Assembly: GCA_028821475.1 (NCBI GenBank)
Contig: JAPPGB010000032.1
Location: 62,001-126,000, forward strand
DNA: 64,000 nt
Reading direction: 5' to 3'
Source of the DNA: Spirochaetaceae bacterium
GTDB lineage: Bacteria; Spirochaetota; Spirochaetia; SZUA-6; Bin103
Positions 19,250 to 27,856 of this stretch are shown piece by piece; the first letter of the stretch is position 1; each line of letters begins with the position of its first letter. Below the pieces are notes generated by a model. That model made no database searches. It was not told where the DNA came from and saw only the letters and a program-made list of their open reading frames with translations. A program made the position numbers and the translations under genes.

Positions 19250-19890
19250 ACGGCGTGCCGGTGCGGCTGCACGATACCGCCGGAGTGCGGGCGACGGCGG
19301 AGACCGTGGAGCGGCTCGGCGTCGAGCGCACCCTCGCCACGGCACAGGACGCCGACTTGGTGCTGTTCGTGAGCGCGGCCAACGAACCGTTCCCGCATGA
19401 CGCACTGCGCCAGGTGCGCGCCGCCACCGGCGCCCCGGTCGTGGTGATCGCCAACAAAAGCGACCTGCTGGATCGCCGCGACCTGCTGGATCGCCGCGAC
19501 CTGCTGGATCGCCGCGACCTGCCGGACCGCCGCGACCGTGGCGACAGCGCCGCGGCGGCGAACGCGGATCGGCCCGCGCTGGCGGTGTCGGCCCGCACCG
19601 GGGCACGCATCGACGACCTGTGCAACCTGTTGCTGGAGCGAACGGTAGGTACCGGCGGCTACACCGAGCGCACCGCGCTGGTAGCGAGCGCACGCCATCG
19701 CGACAGCCTGCAGCGCGCCGAAACGGCCCTGGCGCGCGCCGAGCAGGCCGCCGCGGCGGCGCAGGTCGGCGGCGAGCTGGTCGCGGCCGACCTGCGCGAG
19801 GCGGTCTTTCACCTGGAGGAGATCGTCGGCATCGTGGCCAGCGACGACGTGCTCAACCGCATCTTCGCCGAGTTCTGCATCGGCAAGTAG
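19250..19890 (+). pseudogene. mnmE: mnmE 3' half (second copy)
   Basis: This matches mnmE from just before the DTAG motif to the stop codon, keeping NKSD and the C-terminal FCIGK. It lacks the N-terminal domain and the P-loop. The only notable difference is an expanded 18-base repeat after NKSD. The frame is open back into the TPR gene in a different phase, so there is no natural start. Near-identity to the intact gene indicates a recent duplication or gene conversion. Confidence 0.9.
19462..19533 (+). repeat. 18-bp tandem repeat expansion in mnmE copy
   Basis: Four units of GACCTGCTGGATCGCCGC (the last with two changes) encode repeated Asp-Leu-Leu-Asp-Arg-Arg. The intact mnmE has a single unit at about 15562-15579. 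Confidence 0.92.
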
Positions 19891-20142
19891 CGGCGCGGGT
19901 GCGCCGGTGGCGGGTGCGCGGCCGGCGAAGTGGCGCGCAGGTTATGGCTGTGCGGCGTAGCGAGCGTGCAAGCCGGTGCACTGCCGCGCACGGAGGTCGA
20001 ACGGTTCGAGGGACGCCTCGACGCGGGAACCAGGGTCGACTACCAGATCAGCACCATGAGATCCCACGGGCCGCGGTCACCGCCGCCCACGCCGTCCTCG
20101 GCATCTCCCCGTAGCCGTTACATCCGAGCCTGCTACGCACGA
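19891..20142. other. Intergenic, duplicated flank
   Basis: The first 83 bases repeat the sequence downstream of the intact mnmE (15936-16020). The rest shows no gene. Confidence 0.5.
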
Positions 20143-21102
20143 TTACTTGACCGGCACGGACCAAAGCAGCCGAACTCCCGCACGGTGCAAGGTCATTTCG
20201 TAGTTGGGCCTTTCTTCGGGCACAGTGACGCCATGCGGCGTCCTGATTCGTGTCCTGGTCTCTCCGAATTCGAACTGCAGCGCCGGTACGTAGAACGCCT
20301 CCACCGCGAGCCTTTCGCCCAGCAGCGCGCCGACGGCGACCTCAGGCTGCACGTACCATCCGCCGCGATACGTGTTGTAGTACTCCGTGCCGCTCAGAAC
20401 GTGGACGTCGCGGTCGTCTACCAATGAAATCGGCGAGACTATTCCTCCCAACCTTCCGTACAACCCATCCTTCACCTGTCCGAGTTCTACGAAGGCGCCG
20501 ACGCCGGCTACCTGGTGAAGCACGAGATACCGGAGCAGCTCCTGGTCGACGTCGAACCTCCCCTGCCTGTCGGGATACTCGTACTCTCCTCCACGCGCCG
20601 TCCAGGAGTGGTAGTTGCCCCGATACGCCAATCGCGCAAAGGACCGCACGTACAGCCCGCCGCGTCTCCGTTCCACCAGCATGAGGTCGGTCGAGAGCTC
20701 CCAGCCAAAGCCAAAGAGCTCCGACGTACTGACGGACCGGTGAGTAACGGCATCACTCGTCGAGTCCAGGTAGTCCAGGTTTACCAGTGTTCCTCCCGGT
20801 GTGGCGGCCAGAAACCACAGGGTTCCGTTCATTCGCAGGATGCCGCGCATACGGTGGCTGAGATGAATACCGGCACGACCGACAAGAGCATCCCAGGACA
20901 AGTGGCTCAAGTAGTCCGCGGTATACTCCGACCGCGCATCCACGATCTCTCTCGTCGTCGCCCAGGTAACTCCCGACTCCAGGCCGACCAACCACTCCGG
21001 ATTCGGATCACAGCACCTCGGCGGTAGCGGATAGAGCATATCTGCACCCGTACCGATGAATAAGGCAAGCAACGTGAGGAAAGCCAGTCGCCACTCGTTC
21101 AC
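20143..21102 (-). CDS. Omptin-family outer-membrane protease (probable)
   Basis: This 319-residue protein has an N-terminal hydrophobic signal (WRLAFLTLLALFIGTGA) and alternating strands expected of a 10-stranded barrel. Similarity to omptins shows in LDYLDSTSD (aligning with the catalytic Asp pair of OmpT), HSWTARGGEYEYPDRQG (OmpT has a very similar TARGG segment) and DDRDVHVLSG, which would supply the Asp-x-His pair. By my alignment one of the first two Asp residues is Asn (NLD), so activity is uncertain. The barrel would sit in the outer membrane and cleave between basic residues. GTG at 21102 overlaps the upstream stop (GTGA). It is last in a three-gene operon. A fragment of it lies at 16062-16244. 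Confidence 0.7.
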   Translation of the reverse strand: MNEWRLAFLTLLALFIGTGADMLYPLPPRCCDPNPEWLVGLESGVTWATTREIVDARSEYTADYLSHLSWDALVGRAGIHLSHRMRGILRMNGTLWFLAATPGGTLVNLDYLDSTSDAVTHRSVSTSELFGFGWELSTDLMLVERRRGGLYVRSFARLAYRGNYHSWTARGGEYEYPDRQGRFDVDQELLRYLVLHQVAGVGAFVELGQVKDGLYGRLGGIVSPISLVDDRDVHVLSGTEYYNTYRGGWYVQPEVAVGALLGERLAVEAFYVPALQFEFGETRTRIRTPHGVTVPEERPNYEMTLHRAGVRLLWSVPVK

Positions 21103-21746
21103 CTCGCTCGCCGCGATGTCGCCGTCAACGCCGCGGCTGCGGACCTAGTAGCAGCACCAGCGAAGGGGCCGGCGTTTGCTTCCGGTATGAACGTAATGAT
21201 TACCCTGCCCAACTCAGGGTCCTCCGTGTCGCGCTCAAGATAGAACGGCCGCTTTGGGGACTCCACAAAGAGGCGTTCCTCGGTACCGTCGGGATGCCTA
21301 TGAACCCACGAGTCGTCGCCGCAGTCCGACCCCGGCGGAACATCGCGACACCCTCGAAGCGGGTAGTAGTAGCTTCTGTAGGGAGTATCTGAGCTCTCCC
21401 CAAAAAACTCGATTTTGCTAAACGAGCGCACCAGATCACTGTCTTCCGTCGAGTCCATAGTCCCGAATGCCGATACGTCAAACACCCTTCTCTCGTTACT
21501 CTCTAGCGCTACGATTCCGCTTCCATGTGCCGACCACTGAGAGCCCGTCCCGATCTCCCGAAAGATGTCTCCATTCACATGAATGAGGACTCTGGCAGTT
21601 TCCGCGGCTTGATTCACAAATTCAATTCGATAGTGTGCGCCATGTTCAACTATTGGCTGCGCACATGCTACGATGATATGACTGGTCAACACCGCTGCCG
21701 TAGTGACAAGAACCCCTACGAATGGCTTTGAGAAGAACGATCGCAT
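21099..21746 (-). CDS. Putative lipoprotein, unknown, in protease operon
   Basis: This 215-residue protein begins with a lipoprotein-like signal (VGVLVTTAAVLTSHIIVACAQP), with the likely lipidated Cys in IVAC at about residue 28. The mature part is beta-rich and unrecognised (HYRIEFVNQAAETARVLIHVNG, SRVFDVSAFG-like strands). A Cys pair in GCRDVPPGSDCGDD could form a disulfide. ATG 21746 begins one base after the astacin-like gene's stop, and its own stop overlaps the omptin start, so the three are translationally coupled. It may be an inhibitor, chaperone or adaptor for the flanking proteases. That is inference from context only. Confidence 0.6.
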   Translation of the reverse strand: MRSFFSKPFVGVLVTTAAVLTSHIIVACAQPIVEHGAHYRIEFVNQAAETARVLIHVNGDIFREIGTGSQWSAHGSGIVALESNERRVFDVSAFGTMDSTEDSDLVRSFSKIEFFGESSDTPYRSYYYPLRGCRDVPPGSDCGDDSWVHRHPDGTEERLFVESPKRPFYLERDTEDPELGRVIITFIPEANAGPFAGAATRSAAAALTATSRRAR

Positions 21747-21747
21747 A

Positions 21748-23154
21748 TTATGGACCTGGATATGCTGGCGTCGGACTAAAGCTCGGTCTTGGATTCGGAG
21801 ACATGCCGTACATTCTCTTGATTGTGTAGATATCCCAAGGCGAGAACCAAGTGTTCCCGTTCTCACGTCCCCACACTTGGTTGTTGTCATCATTAACGGT
21901 CCAAGTCTCGCCATTTGACCTAAGTGTGATAGTACTGCTTCGGCTGCGATAGTGCATGACCGAGTGGTAGTCATACGGCGTGGAGAACGTAGTGGTGTTT
22001 TCTTCGTACCATCTGAACCACAGGAATCTAATCTCACGCAAGCGCGGAATCTTCTCGTAGTTGCTCCCTGTCGGTCGAACTCGTACGTAGTAATCGCGGT
22101 CATAGCGTTGATGCTCATGGAGCAGCCCGAAGACATGGCCCATTTCATGATTGAATATTCGTTCATTCTTGGCATACTGAGGATCCATCGTCAGCGTCGA
22201 CTTGCCAATTTTTCCCACAGTTGCCATTCCTGGACTGCTCAAGTCTCTTATCACGATACTGAGTTCACCACTCAACGAAAACGAATGCCACAGCTCCAGC
22301 CACCATTCGGGTGCATCGGATTCCTTGAATCTCATCCCGGTCCCTTTTCTCATACGACTCATCGCCGACCTCATCCATGCCCGCTGGCTGCTCGATGTCG
22401 TATCGGTGTCGAAGAAGTAGCTGACGGTGTTTCTGGGCCAAGGCCTCCCGTCCTTCCACTTGTCATGCAACCAACCATCGTCGATTGCAAATCCGCGGGC
22501 CTCCCGTTCCTCCGTCGCCTGTACAAACAACAAGAATTCCTCTGCCGTGAGAACACTGTGTCCAAGATTTAGGACACCATCTTCCGATGCGATGATATAC
22601 GAGTCTCCCACCGGTGCACCCTTCTCGTCAAGCGGCTGTACGGTCACCTCGATCGTTGGTATGGCCGCATACTGGCGTTCAAGCTTCTCGACCACCGCGA
22701 CAATCTTGGCTATCAACTCGGGATCTCTCGTCGCCAAGTGTTTCAATGCTTCGCGCTCCTTCTCGGTCAGTTCAGCAAGGCTTGCGCGATCAAGTCCAAG
22801 CGCGCGAGCCGTCGATAGGTTGCCGTTTCTTGCCTGGCTCAATGCGCGTTTGAGCGTCACATGCGCCGGATCTGGTACGGCACGTCGTGCCGCTGCGTGG
22901 CTGACGGCCACTAGTGCTTCATCTAGCGCGACGTTTATCATCGCCTGGATGTTCGGATAGGGGGCCATCGACGTTACCGAAACTGCGTCTTCCTTTTCGT
23001 CCAGTGTCAGTCGCTCGCATGACACACCGACGAGCAGTACCACAACGACGACACACGGCAGTGCCAAGCGGCCAAGTCCTTTCATTTCCCGGACTGCTGA
23101 TATTTGCGAGACCAAGGTGTCGATTACCCTTGCGGGCTTTCGGACGCTCTCCAT
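21748..23154 (-). CDS. Astacin-like (M12A) zinc metalloprotease, lipoprotein
   Basis: The zinc site is intact and diagnostic: HEMGHVFGLLHEHQR (HExxHxxGxxHE), followed by the Met-turn YDYHSVMHY with its conserved Tyr. A long alpha-helical pro-like region precedes the protease domain, which begins near RPWPRNTVSYFFD. The N-terminus has a hydrophobic stretch ending LLVGVSCERL, a lipobox, so the enzyme is probably tethered to a membrane. ATG 23154 is preferred because GGGAGAT lies 6-7 bases before it. ATG 23085 would give a more compact lipoprotein signal but lacks a ribosome-binding site at proper distance. It is the first gene of the coupled operon with the lipoprotein and omptin genes. Upstream is an integrase scrap, so the promoter must lie within about 30-200 bases. 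Confidence 0.8.
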   Translation of the reverse strand: MESVRKPARVIDTLVSQISAVREMKGLGRLALPCVVVVVLLVGVSCERLTLDEKEDAVSVTSMAPYPNIQAMINVALDEALVAVSHAAARRAVPDPAHVTLKRALSQARNGNLSTARALGLDRASLAELTEKEREALKHLATRDPELIAKIVAVVEKLERQYAAIPTIEVTVQPLDEKGAPVGDSYIIASEDGVLNLGHSVLTAEEFLLFVQATEEREARGFAIDDGWLHDKWKDGRPWPRNTVSYFFDTDTTSSSQRAWMRSAMSRMRKGTGMRFKESDAPEWWLELWHSFSLSGELSIVIRDLSSPGMATVGKIGKSTLTMDPQYAKNERIFNHEMGHVFGLLHEHQRYDRDYYVRVRPTGSNYEKIPRLREIRFLWFRWYEENTTTFSTPYDYHSVMHYRSRSSTITLRSNGETWTVNDDNNQVWGRENGNTWFSPWDIYTIKRMYGMSPNPRPSFSPTPAYPGP

Positions 23155-23183
23155 GTTGATATCTCCCATGATCGAAAGCTTCC

Positions 23184-23363
23184 GTGCAAATCGAGAAAGT
23201 GAACGAGGCTGGTCTGATGAACTGCAATCCTGCGCAAGGTGGATGGCCGGGATCCTGCCTCCGCACAATGCCGGAGGTAACTCAGGCGTTCGTCAAGCAG
23301 CGGCGCGGCGCGATAGTTGGCTATGGTGCCTCGGTGGATGAAAAGGTCTTCGAACACGATCAT
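23184..23363 (-). pseudogene. N-terminal fragment of tyrosine integrase/recombinase
   Basis: ATG 23363 has GGAGGAG 3 bases upstream and opens MIVFEDLFIHRGTIANYRAAP, LLDERLSYLRHCAEAGSRPSTLRRIAVHQ, VHFLDLH. This is the SAM-like N-terminal pattern of tyrosine recombinases found in multi-integrase transposons. The similarity stops about 60 residues in and the catalytic domain is absent. It lies just upstream of the astacin gene. The family assignment is from memory of the N-terminal pattern only. Confidence 0.5.
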
Positions 23364-23529
23364 GTCTCCTCCTGGTCGGAGACGTGACCATGGCAAACGA
23401 AAGAGTGTCAGACAATTATGTTGCGGATGGATGGAAGGATTCTCATGTGTGGCAGGCTGATCCGACCGCTCCGCAACATATTCCTGGCCGCAACATATGC
23501 CATAAAATGTTGCACGCAACATTTTTGGG

Positions 23530-24095
23530 CGCACGTGCGGCGCGCCTTCAAGGAGGCGGCCGACGCACTCGGCGAGGTATCGAACCGGGTCGGGACGGCG
23601 CACCAGGCAGTGGCGTACATCGGCAAGCTGTACCGCATCGAGGCGGAGCTCTCCAAGTATCGGGAATCGGATCCGGACCGCTTCGCCGCTGAGCGGCGGG
23701 CCAGAGCGCAGCCGGTGCTCGACAAGATGTACGGCTGGCTACGGCAGAAACAGGATCAGGTGCCGCCCAGCACGGCGCTCGGCAAGGCGATCGCGTTCGC
23801 CTTGGGACAGTGGCCGAAGCTGATCCGCTATCTCGATCACCCCCAGCTTACGCCGGACAACAACTCCTGCGAGCAGGCGATCCGGCCATTCGTGATCGGC
23901 CGGAAAAACTGGCTGTTCTCTGGCAGCCCGCGCGGGGCGGCCGCGAGCGCCCTGTTATACAGCTTGATCGAGACCGCCAAGGCGAATGGGCGCGAACCGT
24001 ACGGGTATCTTCGCGAGCTGTTCGAGAAGCTGCCCCTCGCCCACACCCGCGCCGACTATCTCGCGCTCCTCCCCACGGCCCGACCGCCGCCATAG
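23530..24095 (+). pseudogene. IS66-family transposase (TnpC), C-terminal part
   Basis: From WAHVRRAFKEAADAL to the stop this is a typical IS66 TnpC C-terminal half: LDHPQLTPDNNSCEQAIRPFVIGRKNWLFSGSPRGAAASALLYSLIETAKANGREPYGYL. The Asn-Asn-x-x-Glu region supplies the catalytic Glu of the DDE triad. The N-terminal half with its two Asp residues is missing. The frame upstream (23418-23529) is unrelated. No flanking inverted repeats or tnpA/tnpB are visible, so it is an immobile remnant. Confidence 0.9.
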
Positions 24096-24111
24096 ATAAC
24101 AGAGTCAGGTG

Positions 24112-24375
24112 CTGCCTGGCTCGGCAAGGCGATCGCGTTCGCCATGGGACAGTGGCCGAAGCTGATCCGCTACCTCGATCACGCGCAGCTTACGGTCGGA
24201 CAACAGCACCTGAGAGCAGACGATCCGGTCATTCGTGATCCGGCGCAAGAACTGGCTGTTTCCGACCGCCCGCGCGGGGCCGTCGCGAGCCCACCGCTAT
24301 ATGCTTGATCGAGGCCGCCAGGGCGAACGGCACCGCTATCTCCGCGAGCTGTTCGAGAAGTTGCCCTCGCCCGCG
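24112..24375 (+). pseudogene. Second, degenerate IS66 TnpC fragment
   Basis: At DNA level this is a diverged partial copy of 23784-24050 (GGCAAGGCGATCGCGTTCGC onward), with several frameshifts and small indels. It lies directly after the first fragment. No frame is kept, which implies an older or faster-decaying copy. Confidence 0.85.
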
Positions 24376-24399
24376 TCGACGGTCTCGCGCTTCTCCTCG

Positions 24400-24567
24400 G
24401 TTGTCCGGGCCGCCGCCGGCACCGCCATCGATACCTGGATTCGCCACCCGCTTACGCAGGATCTCCGCATGGCGCCTGCAGTAGGCGGCCCGCTTCCCCG
24501 TTCTGACCAGATCGGTCAGTTCTTTCCGTTCTTCTCCACTCAAACGGACTACATACACCTTCTTCAC
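24400..24567 (-). pseudogene. N-terminal fragment of IS630-family transposase
   Basis: The minus strand encodes VKKVYVVRLSGEERKEL followed by TDLVRTGKRAAYCRRHAEILRK, the usual start of IS630 transposases (KYVVRLT.EER..L..L...GK.AA....HA.ILLKAD). The frame then runs antisense into the IS66 scrap. Only about 50 residues remain. Confidence 0.65.
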
Positions 24568-25066
24568 GATCACGTCCCAGCAGCGTGACTGTGACTTGCC
24601 GAGAGACACTTTTGCATGCAGCCTTATTTCGTTGAGGTACTAGAGTCGACCAAGCAGGCCCTAACGAGCAGGTTCAAATGCGCACCACTGGTGAGAACAG
24701 CTGGAGCGCCGGGGCCACGTAGACCGGCTCCTTTGTGATGAGTTCGGCGAGGCCGGTGCACGATCGTCAACCCCCGGGCTGACAGGTGGTGATACCAAGA
24801 CGACAGAAACCGCCTCACCGGACGCTCCGGGCGATCCTGAGAGTGGTCGAGATGATCACATCGGACCGTGATGAGGCGTTGAAGGACGATCTGTCCATCG
24901 CTAACGAGTTGGCCGTAGGGAATGTCTATGTGTTCGACCCGTGCTTCGGCGCATCGCGGTCAATATCGACGAGCAGGGCGTTGGTGCGCTAGCCGGCATA
25001 CGGGTGAAGCAAGTCGCAACGAAACATGTCTTCCGGCAATTAGGTCGTCCTCGGGGCGTCGACAGT
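24568..25066. other. No intact gene; possible IS4-like transposase scrap near 24840-25000
   Basis: On the plus strand SDRDEALKDDLSIANELAVGNVYVFDPCFG resembles the segment around the second catalytic Asp of IS4-type transposases (usually VFDRGF). The next conserved segment, NIDEQGVGALAGIRVKQ, would be in another frame. The similarity is short and uncertain. The remainder of the stretch shows nothing. Confidence 0.3.
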
Positions 25067-25498
25067 CTACATAGTCGGAGTGGCGTCAAGCCGAGATGGA
25101 GATACATCGAGTTCTAACCCGTAACCCCTGACCAGTCCCGTTAGCATCTCTCTGATCCACATTGGCGCTCCCGGATAGGCCCGTATGTCGTCGATGATCT
25201 TGCCTGGGTCGATCGGTATCATGATACCCACCCCACGAGCCGGAATGACATCGCCTCTTGTATGTCGACCGTCTGAGTCAGCAAGCATTCTTGTTATCAT
25301 GTCCTCGTTGGCGAGCCGGTTTATCTCGGTGAGCGAGCCCTCGAAGGGGTCTCCAAGTGTGTCGGCGCGCGCCAAGTACAGTGCTCTTGACTGCAGTAGC
25401 CCAATGAACTTCGGTAGATTCATATAACGCCAGACCTTGATACAGTCATTGTTCGGCTGGCGCGGTTGGAACACTGGGTGTGTCGTGTCAGCTGGCAT
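25067..25498 (-). pseudogene. DUF2971-like protein, C-terminally truncated
   Basis: The 143-codon frame starts with a GGAG-preceded ATG and carries VWRYMNLPKFIGLLQSRALYLARADTLGDPFEGSLTE, the N-terminal hallmark of DUF2971 proteins (function unknown, common near phage and defence loci). Family members run to 250-300 residues. Here similarity ends after VRGYGLELD. The same break point (around GAGTTCTAACCCG) bounds the shorter scrap at 17823, so the truncation predates the duplication or is a shared junction. Confidence 0.65.
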
Positions 25499-26874
25499 TT
25501 TGGTCTCCTGTACTCTGCGGCCGATGCGAGCTACGTGTGGTTCCTCGGGGTCCGTCTGTAGGATCGAGTGCGTTTCAGCAAAGACGCTGACGTTCCGGCT
25601 CCGGAGTGTTATCGGTTGGTACTTTCGCCACGATAACTCGATTTCGTCCTTGGCGCCGGCTCTTCCGCCGATACCTCACCGAATCGCCGGCACGCGGGCC
25701 CCGCTGGATGCCACCTTCGCCAGTTGCGGATGGTAGTCTACATGAGTGCCGATACAATCGCCATGGCGGGCGCAGTAGTAATGCTGCAGAGCCGTCGTCT
25801 GGAGCAACGCATAGACGCTGTTGCCGAAGCCTTAGTGCCCCGAATCCGGGACGCGGTGCACGGCGAGGCGGCCGGGGGCACCAACGACACGACAACGGTG
25901 TGCATGGGTTCTTGCCGCCGGTGGCCGGCGGTATACTCGACGCCGATGGGCACGTCCGTCAGCAGCCCGCGGTGGAACGGCGGCGGCGTTGGCGCGCCGC
26001 GGCGCCGGTGGATGGCGGTGGCAATGGTGCTCCTGCGTGCCGCGGCGGGGTTTGCCGACGGCAGCGCCGAGTTGGCCGACTACGAGCCGTCGCCCGAGGC
26101 GCTGCGGCTGCTGGCCGAGTTCGAACGCTACTACCATGGCACGATTCTCGACTGGCCGGGGCCGGAGCGGGTGACCGGCGATACCGAGCGCTGGCTTGAA
26201 CGCGCCGCGGCGCTCACGGGCGACCCGCCCGCGCAACACTACCTGCTGGCCTGGATCGAGTTCCAGGCGTTCAGCAACCTGTGGTGGAGCGGCAGCGAGG
26301 GTGCGCACCTGCAGCGCGCACACGACCACATTCGCCGGTTTGCCGAGCTGAACGTGGCGTTCGCGGACGGTTTCGCGCTGTACGGCTCGATTCTCGGCCA
26401 GATGATCGCCGTCAATCCGCTCAACGTGCTCGGCTACGCCGGCACGGCGGAGCAGGTCACCCGGATCGCGCTCGAGTTGGAGCCGGACAACCGGTTGGCG
26501 CGCCTGAATTCGGGCATCGCGCTGCTGAACGCGCCGCCCGCGTTCGGCGGCGACCCGGAACGAGCGGTGGTGGAGATGCGCACGGCGTATGCCGGCGGCG
26601 AACTCGGCATGCGCACCGTCGCCGGCCTGTGGCTGGCGGTAGCCTACGACAAGCTGGGCCGGGGCGACGACGCGACCAGGATCATCGAGGAGGTCGTGGC
26701 GCTCGCGCCCGACTATCTCCCGGCGCGGGTTACCGCCGACGCGCTGGCGCGCGGGATCGAGCCGCTGGAGCATTGGCGGGAGGTTCGAGCGGCACGCCGT
26801 TGACGGCAGCGCCGCCGGTCAGCCGCTGTCCCGGTACAGGAAGCAGGAGGCGTAGTGGCCGTCTTCGCCCACTT
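25107..26874. repeat. Duplicated segment: DUF2971 tail, TPR-like gene, ABC-ATPase tail, copy 2
   Basis: This is the partner of 17823-19249. The TPR genes differ at a modest number of sites, mostly near the N-terminus. The upstream 400 bases are also conserved. Confidence 0.85.
25946..26803 (+). CDS. Exported TPR-like (TatT-like) protein, copy B
   Basis: This 285-residue near-identical paralogue of 18314-19174 has the signal peptide RRRWMAVAMVLLRAAAGFADG and the same helical repeats. Differences include Asp for Gly near residue 43 and small changes in the last 40 residues. ATG 25946 is chosen by the position of the signal peptide. The upstream frame is duplicated non-coding DNA. Both copies remain open, so dosage may matter or the duplication is recent. 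The function is unknown beyond a likely periplasmic ligand-binding or scaffold role. Confidence 0.75.
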   Translation: MGTSVSSPRWNGGGVGAPRRRWMAVAMVLLRAAAGFADGSAELADYEPSPEALRLLAEFERYYHGTILDWPGPERVTGDTERWLERAAALTGDPPAQHYLLAWIEFQAFSNLWWSGSEGAHLQRAHDHIRRFAELNVAFADGFALYGSILGQMIAVNPLNVLGYAGTAEQVTRIALELEPDNRLARLNSGIALLNAPPAFGGDPERAVVEMRTAYAGGELGMRTVAGLWLAVAYDKLGRGDDATRIIEEVVALAPDYLPARVTADALARGIEPLEHWREVRAARR

Positions 26875-27820
26875 CGTACAGGCGCGGCGGGCTGCGGTGG
26901 CACTCCTCCATCGCGTGCGGGCAGCGGCGGTAGAACCGGCATCCCGCCTTGTCGCCCTTGCCGAGTTCCTCGTCCGCGGACACCTCGATCTCCTCGGACC
27001 ACTTGCGGGCAGGATCGGGGGTGGGAACGGAGCCGATCAGCAACTGGGTGTAGGGATGCCGGGGGTTGCCGATGACCCCGGTGGCGTCGCCGGTTTCCGA
27101 TACGGTGCCCTCGTAAAGAATGAAGATGCGGTCGCTGATCTGGTAGGCGGTGGACAGATCGTGGGTGATGTACAGGAAGCTGATGCCGAACTCGTCCTTC
27201 AGCTTGAGCATGATGTCGAGGATCATCGCCCGCAGGGAGGCGTCGATCATCGACACCGGCTCGTCGGCCACGATCAGGCGCGGCTTGAGCAGGAAGGCGC
27301 GCGCGACAATGAGCCGCTGGCGCTGGCCGCCCGAGAGCTGGTGCGGGTACTTGCCGAGGATCTCCTGCGGGCGGAGGCCCACCACCTCGAGCGCTTCACC
27401 GATGATGCGCGCCTCATCCGCCTTGCGGCGCGCCAGCTTGAATTCGGTGACCGCCATGTGGAACACGTGATCGACGCGGTAGAACGGGTTGAAGGCGGCG
27501 TACGGGTCCTGGAACACGGCCTGGCACTCGCGCCGGTACGACATCAGTTCCTTCCTGGACATCTTGTGGAGGTTGCGGCCGCGCCACAGGATCTCTCCCG
27601 CGGTCGGCTTGATGAAGTCCAGAATGAGGCGCGCGAGCGTGGTCTTGCCGCTGCCCGACTCGCCGGCGATCGCCGTGATCATCGGCTGGTCGTCGTACAG
27701 AGTGAGGGAGAAGTCCTGGAGCGCGATCGTTTTGTGCTGCCTGCCGATGCCGCTGCCGAACACCTTCTTCACGTTCTTCACTTCCAGCAGCCGGTTGCTC
27801 ATTCTCGCCGTCCCATTCAC
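26819..27820 (-). CDS. Peptide-type ABC transporter ATP-binding protein (OppF/DppF-like)
   Basis: This 333-residue ATPase energises the importer. Motifs are Walker A GESGSGKTT, Q-loop AVFQDPYAAFNP, signature LSGGQRQRL, Walker B RLIVADEP and switch His ITHD. The C-terminal oligopeptide-family extension includes HPYTQLLIGSVP and the Cys cluster CRFYRRCPHAMEEC...C typical of Opp/Dpp ATPases, which may hold an Fe-S cluster. It is the last gene of the five-gene operon, 36 bases after its partner ATPase. Its final bases are duplicated at 19191-19249. Confidence 0.93.
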   Translation of the reverse strand: MNGTARMSNRLLEVKNVKKVFGSGIGRQHKTIALQDFSLTLYDDQPMITAIAGESGSGKTTLARLILDFIKPTAGEILWRGRNLHKMSRKELMSYRRECQAVFQDPYAAFNPFYRVDHVFHMAVTEFKLARRKADEARIIGEALEVVGLRPQEILGKYPHQLSGGQRQRLIVARAFLLKPRLIVADEPVSMIDASLRAMILDIMLKLKDEFGISFLYITHDLSTAYQISDRIFILYEGTVSETGDATGVIGNPRHPYTQLLIGSVPTPDPARKWSEEIEVSADEELGKGDKAGCRFYRRCPHAMEECHRSPPRLYEVGEDGHYASCFLYRDSG

Positions 27821-27856
27821 TCGTACAAATGCACGCGACTCATTCGTACAGGTTCC

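Noticed and set aside
18652-19890. A chimeric frame joining TPR-gene sequence to the mnmE 3' half
   Set aside because: The first part is in the wrong phase of the TPR gene. It arises only from the duplication junction and has no start signal.
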